DNA of 64,000 bases from Massilia sp. BJB1822 (lineage in GTDB: Bacteria > Pseudomonadota > Gammaproteobacteria > Burkholderiales > Burkholderiaceae_D). The stretch's first letter is position 1. The number at the start of each line of letters is the position of its first letter. The position numbers and the translations under genes are program-made. This document shows, piece by piece, positions 48,405-56,458 of the stretch. The notes below the pieces were generated by a model. It searched no databases. It saw only the letters and a program-made list of their open reading frames with translations, and was not told where the DNA came from. The DNA is taken from positions 1 to 64,000 of the forward strand of contig NZ_JABWEB010000021.1 in NCBI RefSeq assembly GCF_013369485.1, written 5' to 3'.

Positions 48405-51400
48405 TTACCAGGGCATCTTGCTTTGCCATTGCGGATCGAAGCCGGCGCAGGCGGCGGCCACGGCATGATAGTCGCCATAGGCCTCGGCCAGCAAGACCGG
48501 CGGCACTTTGTCCAGCGGCAGGATGCTGCTGCCGAAACGGCTGCCTTCGAGCTGCTGGAAGGACAGCGATTTCAGCGCGGCGGGCCGGTTCTCTTCCGGC
48601 AGGCAGTTGCCGGAAAATTCGATCGCCACGCGGATGCCGGCATGGATGAAGTCCTTGCTGTATTGCGAGAAGAAGCCGCCATCCTCGCCCTGGTCGCGCT
48701 GATAACCGAGTTTGGTGAAGGCGCCGCGCAGCGTGAAGGTGTCGCTGATCCATCCCTCGCGGTCGATGATGCACTCGGTCTTGGCCGCGTCGGCAATCTC
48801 GGGCCGCTGGCGTTTCATCTGCGGGAACAGGGCGTCAACCTTGTAATCCTTGAAGTGGGCCAGCCAGGCCTTGGCCTGCGCCGCGTCCAGCAGCGAGGCG
48901 TGGGCCAGGCGCACATTGGCGTCCGCAGCAAGTTCGATTTCCTCGTCCTCGATGTCGATCAAGCTGCCGTCCTCGGTAGGACGGAACAGGCGCAGGAGCT
49001 TGCCTTCGGCATCGATTTCCATCCACACCAGGCGCTGCACCAGGCGGCCCATGATGGGATGCTGCAGCAGATATTCGCGCCACTCGGTGGCCGGCCAGAC
49101 GCGGCCCGAGCACATGGCTTCATACAGGCGCGCCGACTGAATGGTCAGCACCTGCTTGAGTTCCTTCTTGCAGGCGGTGAGCTGCTGCTTGGCCTCCTTG
49201 ATGCTGGCCGCATCGTCGTTCTCGCGCGGCGCAGGCAGGGCGCTGACGGTCTTGCCCTCGGCATTGCGCAGCACCGGCTTCAGCGCCGCGTCCAGCACCA
49301 CGCTGAATTCGCGGCCGCCGTATTGCAGTTGCAGCACGCCGCTGTCATCCAGCCCCGCAGTAGGGATGGTGCGGTCGCCCAGTTGTTCCTGGGTCCAGCC
49401 ATTGCGCTCGGCGATGCGGTCCACCAGCAGGCGGGCCTTCTCCTGTACGGAAGCGGTGCGGTAGCGGCGCGCGATGCCCAGCACGAACTGGATCACGCCC
49501 GGCTGGTTCGACACGCAGGCTGCTTCCAGCAGAGCCTCGACCTGGGCGCGGCGCTGATAGTGGTCGCGCATATACAGTTGCAGGGTGCCGACCAGTTCAT
49601 GCGCAGGCACGCCGGACACCAGGGCCAGCATGCCTTTCTCGCCGATGGCCGTGCCCAGGTATTCCGACATCTTCTCGCGCTTGATCTCTTCAAACACCTC
49701 TTCCCGCGTGCGCGCGCCTTCGGCTGCATAGTATTCGGGATGGCGCGCCGCCGAGCGCTGGTACGAGTCATAGCGCTCATCGGCATGCTGCGCAGCCCAG
49801 GCCGCGCCTTCCTCGTGCGAAGGACGGCGGGTGTCCTGGGCGATGAACTGGTGCAGCAGCCAGGAACCGAGGGCCGCGCGCGACTGCGGCTCCAGCAGGC
49901 CGAGGTAGCGCTCCAGCAGCGCGTTGCCGGCCGGTTCCTTGAGCTTGCAGGCCAGGATGACCCACCAGCGTATCAGCTCCGCTTCCACCGGTGCGCCATC
50001 GAGCCAGCGGCAGGCCGGTAGGGCGTCCAGATTGATCCAGACCATGCCGGCCGGCGGCTTGGCCTTCAAGCCTTTGCGGGCCTGGGCCAGCAGGCGCTCC
50101 GGCGCCAGGTAGGGCGACAAATCCTCGCCCAGCTGCTCCAGCGCCGTCATCAGGGCGGCGCTGGCCGTTTCGCGGGTTTCCTTTTCCAGCGCAGCATACA
50201 GGGCCGGCACGCCGGCGCGGTAATCGAGCTTCGCCAGCCAGCGCGCCGCCTCGATGCGCAGCTCCTGCTTGCCCGACTTGAGCGCCTCGCTGACGCGCAG
50301 GCCGATATCGGGCAGGGTGCTCAAGGTCTGCTGCGCCAGTGCGCGGTGGGTCTTGCCTTCGCCCAGCGCCAGTTCCATGGCGCGCGGCAGCCAGCGGCCC
50401 GGCAGGCTGGGGAAGGTGGCCAGCACCGCTAGCGTCTGGCCCAGGTCCAGTGCATCGTAGTGTTGGCGTTTGCTGGCGATCAGGCCCAGACCCTCGTCGA
50501 TCAGGGCAGGGTGCTCGGCGAAGTAAGGCCAGATGCTCTCCGGTGGCAGCATATACTGCGGCAGGGAGCTGCGGTACCAGCTTGGACGCAGGCAGACCAG
50601 GCCAAGATTATCGTCATCCACGCCGCATTCGGCCGCCATGGCGGTCAGCTGGCGCAGATCCGGCTTGTCCGCGCCCGGTTTCGCCAGCAGCTGCAATACC
50701 TGCGGGCTGCCCCAATAGTTATAGACATTGATTTTGCCGCCAATGGCCCAGCGCATGGCTTGCGCCAAGCCGTAGTCCGAACGCGCCTGCAACCGGCCGC
50801 CGCATGCAAGCACGCGCAGCACCGCCGGATACGCCAGCCGGGCGACGGTGGCCTTGCCCTTTTCCCCATTCAGCGCGCGCAGCGCCAGATACAGGTCTTC
50901 TTCCACCAACTCCTGCTGTTCCTTGTATGCCCTGCGCGCATGGGTGTATTGGTAGGTGCTGCTGCGGTTGTGCTCCACCTCCTCGGCGGCCTCCTGTTTG
51001 AGCTTTTCCAGCACTTCTTGCTGGTTGGCCCGCAGCAGTTCCAGTGCATCGTCGGCCAGCTCAGTGAGGGGCAGTGTATCCAAAGGCTGCGGCACCGGCA
51101 GCTCCAGCCCTGGCGTTTCGACCGCCGCCTGCAAGCGCGATAGCGCCTGGGCGATGGCTTGCTGCACCGGCTTGCTGCTCTCCTTGGCCAGCGCGCTTTC
51201 CAGCAGGGCGGCGGCGTCCGCATTGCCGCAGCGCGCCAGCAGGTCGGCGGCGTGGCCGCGTTCCTCGCTCTTGCCCTGTTCCAGCAGTTGCGCCAGCAGG
51301 GCGTAGCGCTGCTCCGGCGCGATATCGTTCAGATAGCCGGAAGCGGCCTTGCGCACCGTGACGCTGTCGCCAACGGCCAGCTTCAGGACCAGCGGCGCGT

Positions 51401-52166
51401 ACTGCGCCAGCAGCGCCGGGGTGCCGCCGATGCGCTGGCAAAGCTGCTGCTTGCCGCCCGCAGACAGGCTGGCGGCCGTGCTTTCCACCTCGGCGGGATG
51501 GGCCAGCATATAGTCGTCCAGCGCGCCGGGGACGAGCAAGCGGCGGTAGCAGCGTTCGGTTTCATAGCCGTTCATATTGCGGCGCTCGAAGACGATGGGC
51601 AAGGCCATGGCTGGCGGCAGCTCCTCGCGCGCGAGGATGGCGCGCAGCAGGCTGATATCCCAGGCCGGCAGGTGGCTGAGCAGATTGAGTTCGGTGACCT
51701 CGGGATGGGTGGCCCACAGCGCATCGTTGAGCAGGTATTCCAGCCAGTCCGGCATGGCGGCGCCCGCGTGCTCCAGCGACTTGCCGTTGTCGGCCGCGTC
51801 CAGCACCTTGCCCAGACGGACCAGCACATCGATATCCTCGTCCTGCAGCGCGCTGCGGCGGTAGAGCGCATGGCGCGCGCTCAGGCTCGACCTGGCCGCT
51901 GCCGAGTCGTCCTTGTCGGCGAGATAGGCGAAGAAGGCGTAGTGCAGGCGGCCGGGCTGGCCCAGTAGCACGCTGCTCTCACCGCCTGTAGCGCGCAAGT
52001 CCGCCAGAATGGCGGCATCTTCGCCGCTGGCGACAAAATGCGCGGCGCGCGCGGCCAGTTGCTTGTTCAGCCTTTCCAGGCCGGCCAGGCCGTTGCGGAT
52101 CAAGCCTTCGTCGGAGCTGAGGGCATTCTTCACTGCGCCCAGGGCGCCTAGTAATTTGTTTAACAT
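48405..52166 (-). CDS. yehI: DUF4132 protein (YehI-like)
   Basis: This 1253-aa protein has a C-terminal DUF4132 domain, as in E. coli YehI and MolR. Conserved features near the end include WREYLLQHPIMGRLVQRLVW, FPQMKRQRPEI and the final GDYHAVAAACAGFDPQWQSK. The middle contains HEAT-like helical repeats (DSVTVRKAASGYLNDIAPEQ and neighbours). There is no membrane segment. It is the first gene of the five-gene operon, 8 nt before the MoxR gene. E. coli molR was once tied to molybdate regulation, but the function of the family is unresolved. Confidence 0.88.
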   Translation of the reverse strand: MLNKLLGALGAVKNALSSDEGLIRNGLAGLERLNKQLAARAAHFVASGEDAAILADLRATGGESSVLLGQPGRLHYAFFAYLADKDDSAAARSSLSARHALYRRSALQDEDIDVLVRLGKVLDAADNGKSLEHAGAAMPDWLEYLLNDALWATHPEVTELNLLSHLPAWDISLLRAILAREELPPAMALPIVFERRNMNGYETERCYRRLLVPGALDDYMLAHPAEVESTAASLSAGGKQQLCQRIGGTPALLAQYAPLVLKLAVGDSVTVRKAASGYLNDIAPEQRYALLAQLLEQGKSEERGHAADLLARCGNADAAALLESALAKESSKPVQQAIAQALSRLQAAVETPGLELPVPQPLDTLPLTELADDALELLRANQQEVLEKLKQEAAEEVEHNRSSTYQYTHARRAYKEQQELVEEDLYLALRALNGEKGKATVARLAYPAVLRVLACGGRLQARSDYGLAQAMRWAIGGKINVYNYWGSPQVLQLLAKPGADKPDLRQLTAMAAECGVDDDNLGLVCLRPSWYRSSLPQYMLPPESIWPYFAEHPALIDEGLGLIASKRQHYDALDLGQTLAVLATFPSLPGRWLPRAMELALGEGKTHRALAQQTLSTLPDIGLRVSEALKSGKQELRIEAARWLAKLDYRAGVPALYAALEKETRETASAALMTALEQLGEDLSPYLAPERLLAQARKGLKAKPPAGMVWINLDALPACRWLDGAPVEAELIRWWVILACKLKEPAGNALLERYLGLLEPQSRAALGSWLLHQFIAQDTRRPSHEEGAAWAAQHADERYDSYQRSAARHPEYYAAEGARTREEVFEEIKREKMSEYLGTAIGEKGMLALVSGVPAHELVGTLQLYMRDHYQRRAQVEALLEAACVSNQPGVIQFVLGIARRYRTASVQEKARLLVDRIAERNGWTQEQLGDRTIPTAGLDDSGVLQLQYGGREFSVVLDAALKPVLRNAEGKTVSALPAPRENDDAASIKEAKQQLTACKKELKQVLTIQSARLYEAMCSGRVWPATEWREYLLQHPIMGRLVQRLVWMEIDAEGKLLRLFRPTEDGSLIDIEDEEIELAADANVRLAHASLLDAAQAKAWLAHFKDYKVDALFPQMKRQRPEIADAAKTECIIDREGWISDTFTLRGAFTKLGYQRDQGEDGGFFSQYSKDFIHAGIRVAIEFSGNCLPEENRPAALKSLSFQQLEGSRFGSSILPLDKVPPVLLAEAYGDYHAVAAACAGFDPQWQSKMPW

Positions 52167-52282
52167 TAGTGTTCCAGCAAGATGCGAATGCCCGGTATGC
52201 TGCCATGGATTCAGGGCAGGGGCAATGGTGCGGGAATCAATTTAAATTTTTATAATCAGCGGTGTCAGCCTGATTATTTCGC

Positions 52283-52768
52283 TCATAAACCACAAGCCCC
52301 TACGCCGAACTTATATTTTCGCTTGTTGGTGTTCTTGCTGATTTCGATCTCAGCCGCATATCCGCTACTCTCGATACAGTCGCCAGCACACGAGTTCCCA
52401 TCTGGAACCTCCGTCACAATTGTCGTTACCTTAATCTTCAGATCATTGGACTGGTACATCGTAGAGTTTCGAGCTCCCATCCGGAACGTTTTACTCTTCG
52501 ATAGCGTTTGCGCATACGGGACTTCTTCCAGTTTTCCATCAAGTTTGAGGACTGCGACACTGTCCTTGTCCTCACCGCGAATCAGAAGCATTAGCTCGCC
52601 GCCGCGGCGGTTCCCCCGGAATTCATTATGGAACCAACAGCCTCCTGACCAGCCATCCCAAACCGCCTCACTGAGTTTTTGAAGTTCTAAGGCTTGCGCC
52701 ACTGAATTACCCGATGACGCAAGTAGCGTAACCGAGAAGATCGCCGAAGTTATTCTTGAAAATTTCAT
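52283..52768 (-). CDS. Secreted hypothetical protein, 161 aa
   Basis: I do not recognise this family. The start at 52768 gives a Sec signal peptide (MKFSRITSAIFSVTLLASSG, cleavage after VAQA). A longer reading to 52912 would bury it. The mature part is basic to neutral, with WDGWSGGCWFHNEF, MLLIRGEDKDSVAVLKLDG and a paired Cys region NSCAGDCIESSG, suggesting a disulphide-bonded periplasmic protein. Codon use is less GC-rich than in neighbours, a hint of transfer. It lies upstream of yehI by 116 nt in the same direction, without an obvious functional link. Confidence 0.6.
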   Translation of the reverse strand: MKFSRITSAIFSVTLLASSGNSVAQALELQKLSEAVWDGWSGGCWFHNEFRGNRRGGELMLLIRGEDKDSVAVLKLDGKLEEVPYAQTLSKSKTFRMGARNSTMYQSNDLKIKVTTIVTEVPDGNSCAGDCIESSGYAAEIEISKNTNKRKYKFGVGACGL

Positions 52769-53018
52769 CGATAGACGAATCCATAAAAGGTAAGCGCTCC
52801 AATCGTGAACCCGAAGCCGAAGATGCCGAGTGCCGACAATACTACATGAAAACCGTTTGCCAATTTTCTCGGAAAGCCTTCGAGAAATTGCAAAACCTGA
52901 ATTCCGAGTCACGTCAAAAATAGCACATAATATTTCTGTTATTGAAATATTGATGTCATAATGAAATCTCTCTACATTACTGCGGAGAGTTGATCACAAT
53001 ATGCAAAGGAATAGATTT

Positions 53019-53318
53019 ATGAAGAGGAAAGGTTGGGTGCTCCTGGCGGTAACGATGTTGCTGGCTGCCTGCGGCAGTACGGGCATCGTCAAGTTGGAGG
53101 AGAACCGCTATATGGTGTCGGAGAAGAACGCCAAGATCGGTTTTGTGACGGCCAGTGAAGAGAAGGCATCGGTTTACCGTCAGGCCAATGAGTATTGCGC
53201 TCAGCAGGGCAAGGAAGTCAAGACCTTGAATCTGGATATGCGGAATTCCGGATTTGGCAAACAGGCGAGTGCGACCCTGGAATTCAAATGTGTGGCCGCA
53301 AATAAAGAGCCGGCGTAA
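53019..53318 (+). CDS. Small lipoprotein, 99 aa
   Basis: MKRKGWVLLAVTMLLAACGS is a clear lipoprotein signal with lipobox LAAC (Cys at about 18). AAAGGA precedes the ATG at 53019 with 8-nt spacing; an ATG at 53001 has none. The mature part (about 80 aa) includes ENRYMVSEKNAKIGFVTASE and EYCAQQGKEVKTL, with two further Cys. Small lipoproteins with this look occur widely in Burkholderiales with unknown function. It points towards, and shares a terminator with, the permease gene. Confidence 0.75.
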   Translation: MKRKGWVLLAVTMLLAACGSTGIVKLEENRYMVSEKNAKIGFVTASEEKASVYRQANEYCAQQGKEVKTLNLDMRNSGFGKQASATLEFKCVAANKEPA

Positions 53319-53361
53319 GCATATTGCGTTCGTCCATTTTGCCAGAACGAGGCTTGAAACG

Positions 53362-53390
53362 AAAAAGCCCACGCCGAAGCGTGGGCTTTT
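53362..53390. terminator. Bidirectional terminator between lipoprotein and permease genes
   Basis: AAAAGCCCACGC and GCGTGGGCTTTT form a 12-bp stem with a CGAA loop. A-run on one side and T-run on the other serve both convergent genes. Confidence 0.92.
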
Positions 53391-53416
53391 GAGGCGGCGC
53401 GGAACTCAGACCGTCA

Positions 53417-54811
53417 TCAAGCCTTGTTCAGCAGCGAGCGGTGGCGCGCGTAGCCGAAGTAGACCACCAGGCCAATCGCCAGCCAGATGCCGAAGGCAAT
53501 CCAGGTGGTCAGGCTCAGATAGGCCATCAGCACGAAGCAGAAGGCCACGGCCAGCAGCGGGATCACGGGCACGGCCGGGCAGCGGAAGCCGCGCTTCAGG
53601 TCGGGACGCTTCTTGCGCAGCACGATCACAGCAATCGACACCAGGCTGAAAGCGGCCAGGGTGCCGATATTGATCAGCTCACTGAGCACGTTCAGCGGCA
53701 CCACGGCGGCGATCAGACCGAAGATGATGCCGACCACCCAGGTGGCGAAGTAGGGCGTGCTGTGCGTCGGATGGATGGAGGACAGCTTGCGCGGCAGCAG
53801 GCCGTCGCGCGACATGGCGAAGATGATGCGGGTCTGGCCGTAAGCCATCACCAGAATCACGGTGGTCATGCCCAGGATCGCGCCCAGGTCGACAAAGCCG
53901 GCCACCCAGTTTTCGCCCGCATATTTCAGGGCCAAGGAGACTGGATGGTCGATGCCGAGGAATTTTTGGTAAGGCACGATGCCGGTCATGATGGCCGACA
54001 CGATCACGTACAGTATGGTGCAGGCGCCCAGCGAGCCGATGATGCCGATCGGCAGATCGCGTTCCGGACGCTTCACTTCCTCGGCCGCCGAGGTCACGGC
54101 GTCGAAGCCGATGAAGGCGAAGAAGACCACGGCCGCAGCGCTCAGCACGCCGGTATAGCCGAAGGGCATGAAGGGCTGCCAGTTGGCCGGCTGCACATGG
54201 CGCGCGCCGACCACGATGAACAGCAGCACCACGCCGATCTTGATCGCCACCATGACGTTGTTCATGCGCGCCGATTCGCGGATGCCCCAGGACAGCATGG
54301 CCGTCAGCACCATCATGATGAGGAAGGCGGGCAGGTTGAACAGGGTGTGCACGCCGGGCACGGAGCCTGGCGCGGCCGTTAGCTCGGGCGGCAGATGCAG
54401 GCCGAAGCCGGCGATCAGGGACTGGAAGTAGCCCGACCAGCCGACCGAAACGGCCGACGTGGCAAGGCCGTATTCAAGCATCAGATCCCAGCCGATCATC
54501 CAGGCCACCAGTTCGCCCATGGTGGCATAGCTATAGGTGTAAATCGAACCGGCCACGGGCACGCTGGAAGCGAATTCCGCGTAGCACAGGGCGGCAAAGC
54601 CGCAGGCGAGGGCGGCGACGACGAAGGAAATGGTCAGGGCAGGGCCAGCCGTCAGGGCGCCGGTGCCGGTCAGTACGAAAATCCCTGTACCGACAATGGC
54701 GCCGATGCCCATCAAAATCAGGTCCATGGGACCGAGCACTTTTTTCAAGCCGCCAGGATGGCGGCTTGCCGCGACCATCTCGTCTAGGTTCTTCGTTCTG
54801 AAAATACTCAC
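53417..54811 (-). CDS. APC family amino-acid permease (cationic amino-acid type)
   Basis: This 464-aa transporter has about twelve membrane helices. The first conserved segment is LILMGIGAIVGTGIFVLTG near residues 30-48, the APC substrate-binding GxG motif, preceded by GGLKKVLGPMDL. YTYSYATMGELVAWMIGW near 93-110 and FFAFIGFDAVTSAAEEVKRP near 230-249 are typical of the cationic amino-acid (YhdG/CAT) subgroup. The C-terminus has two extra helices. The start is a GTG with GGAGAG upstream. It stands alone; its upstream region is a 396-nt spacer. Confidence 0.92.
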   Translation of the reverse strand: MSIFRTKNLDEMVAASRHPGGLKKVLGPMDLILMGIGAIVGTGIFVLTGTGALTAGPALTISFVVAALACGFAALCYAEFASSVPVAGSIYTYSYATMGELVAWMIGWDLMLEYGLATSAVSVGWSGYFQSLIAGFGLHLPPELTAAPGSVPGVHTLFNLPAFLIMMVLTAMLSWGIRESARMNNVMVAIKIGVVLLFIVVGARHVQPANWQPFMPFGYTGVLSAAAVVFFAFIGFDAVTSAAEEVKRPERDLPIGIIGSLGACTILYVIVSAIMTGIVPYQKFLGIDHPVSLALKYAGENWVAGFVDLGAILGMTTVILVMAYGQTRIIFAMSRDGLLPRKLSSIHPTHSTPYFATWVVGIIFGLIAAVVPLNVLSELINIGTLAAFSLVSIAVIVLRKKRPDLKRGFRCPAVPVIPLLAVAFCFVLMAYLSLTTWIAFGIWLAIGLVVYFGYARHRSLLNKA

Positions 54812-55207
54812 TGGTTTCTCTCCGTTCTATTCAGGCGTGAAGTTTGGTTTTTATTGTTCCTCGGCAATAACACAGGGCCGGGCAGCCGGAAGGCTGCCGA
54901 ATACTAGCATACGGGATGGGGGATGCAGACCACTTCTGTACGGTGGCGAACGCTTTTACAGAGGCAATATTGCTAATTTTCCACACCTGTCTGTTTCTTA
55001 AAAACATGTCATTTACAGAACACGGTTTATCCCTTAGGAAACACCTTTTCAGTTCTGTAAGACCATGGAAATATCTTGTAACAATCTTGTTTATTTTCTA
55101 TTGAAAAACAATACCAATTTGAGTCCACTTAAGCTAGTATTGAGGCCAGTTTAAGACCAGAAGGCAACAGACCTGCGCCGTTCAACAAAATCCTTGAGGT
55201 GGACGAG
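54812..55207. other. Intergenic region upstream of MFS-GT cluster
   Basis: This 396-nt spacer separates the permease gene from the MFS gene and holds promoters for both. The right half (about 54990-55140) is strikingly AT-rich for this genome, with several A/T runs. I find no pair of -35/-10 hexamers at good spacing, no RNA gene and no convincing open frame. Confidence 0.5.
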
Positions 55208-56416
55208 ATGTTTGAAAAGAGAAGGCCGCTCCTGTATTTCTCCCTGTTTTTCATCCTGTACGAGCTGACGATCTATCTGTCCAACGACATGATCATGCCG
55301 GCCATGCTGCAGGTGGTGAAGGACTACCAGGGCGCGCCGCGCCATATCGCGCTCTCGCTCAGCCTGTACATCCTGGGCGGCGCCAGCCTGCAGCTTTTCC
55401 TCGGGCCGATCGCCGACCGCTTCGGCAAACGCAAGGTTATGCTGGCCGGGAATGCCTTGTTTGCCCTGGCTACGCTGGCTATTCCATTCACGCATACCAT
55501 CGGCGAATTCCTGGCGGCGCGCTTCTTCCAGGGCATGGGGACCTGCTTCATCTTCATCGGCTACGCCATGATCCACGAGCTGTTCGAGGACAAGGAAGCG
55601 GTCAAGCTGACGGCCATCCTGTCGAACACCGGCATCTTCGCGCCCCTGATCGGACCCGTGGTGGGCAGCGGCATCATCAGCGTCCTGCACTGGAAATACA
55701 TCTTCCTGATCTCGCTGGCGCTGGCCGTCGTCACCTGGCTGGGCCTCTACCGCACCATGCCGCAAGGGCAGGTCGAAGCCCCGCGCTTCGACTTCGCCGC
55801 CGTGCGGCGCAGCTATCTGAACATCTTCCGCAATCGCCAGTTCATGTTCGGCATCTTCATCGCCGGCATCGCCATCACGCCGCTGACGGCCTGGATCGGC
55901 CTGTCGCCGGCGATTGTGCTGGGCCATATGCATGAATCCTACGGCACTTATATCGCCTATCAGTGCGTGATCTTTTCCGGCTTCATTCTGAGCACGGTGA
56001 TGATCCAGAAGCTGGACAAGAACTTCTCGATGAACCGCCTGATCCGCCAGGGCGGGGCGCTGGCGCTGTTCGGCTTTCTCGGCGCGGGACTGGCGCGCGA
56101 GAATGGCCTGCTGTTCATCGCCTGCATGTTTGTCTTCTCGGCCGGTTTCGGCCTGTTCAACGGCGCCTTGATCCGCATCTCGCTGACGGCCACCGGCGAG
56201 TCCATGAGCCTGACCTCGTCGGCCATGAGCCTGTTGTACTGCATCTATATCTCGGCCGGGCTGGAGGTCTACAACCTGGTGTGCGAGAAGTTCAATTACT
56301 CGCTGTCGTCCTATGCGCTGTTCAATGTGCCGCTGGGACTGGCCATCTATATCGGTTTGCTGTTGTTTGTAAGGAGGCATGAGGCCCGGCAGCCTGCGCC
56401 GGCTTATGCCAGTTGA
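55208..56416 (+). CDS. MFS transporter (Bcr/MdfA-like exporter)
   Basis: This 402-aa membrane protein has twelve predicted helices. The MFS motif A is seen in LGPIADRFGKRKVMLAGN near residues 66-83. The N-terminus resembles the drug:H+ antiporter-1 group: LYFSLFFILYELTIYLSND is followed by MPAMLQVVKDY, as in MdfA and Bcr. The start is placed at the ATG at 55208 with AGGTGG before it, rather than a GTG 9 nt earlier. It is the first gene of a cluster with a glycosyltransferase-GNAT protein, a PhyH dioxygenase and a GH3 hydrolase. It may export their product. Confidence 0.88.
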   Translation: MFEKRRPLLYFSLFFILYELTIYLSNDMIMPAMLQVVKDYQGAPRHIALSLSLYILGGASLQLFLGPIADRFGKRKVMLAGNALFALATLAIPFTHTIGEFLAARFFQGMGTCFIFIGYAMIHELFEDKEAVKLTAILSNTGIFAPLIGPVVGSGIISVLHWKYIFLISLALAVVTWLGLYRTMPQGQVEAPRFDFAAVRRSYLNIFRNRQFMFGIFIAGIAITPLTAWIGLSPAIVLGHMHESYGTYIAYQCVIFSGFILSTVMIQKLDKNFSMNRLIRQGGALALFGFLGAGLARENGLLFIACMFVFSAGFGLFNGALIRISLTATGESMSLTSSAMSLLYCIYISAGLEVYNLVCEKFNYSLSSYALFNVPLGLAIYIGLLLFVRRHEARQPAPAYAS

Positions 56417-56458
56417 TGTGCAGTAGGCAGTGGAAGAATTGATTGAGGCGAGAAGCGA

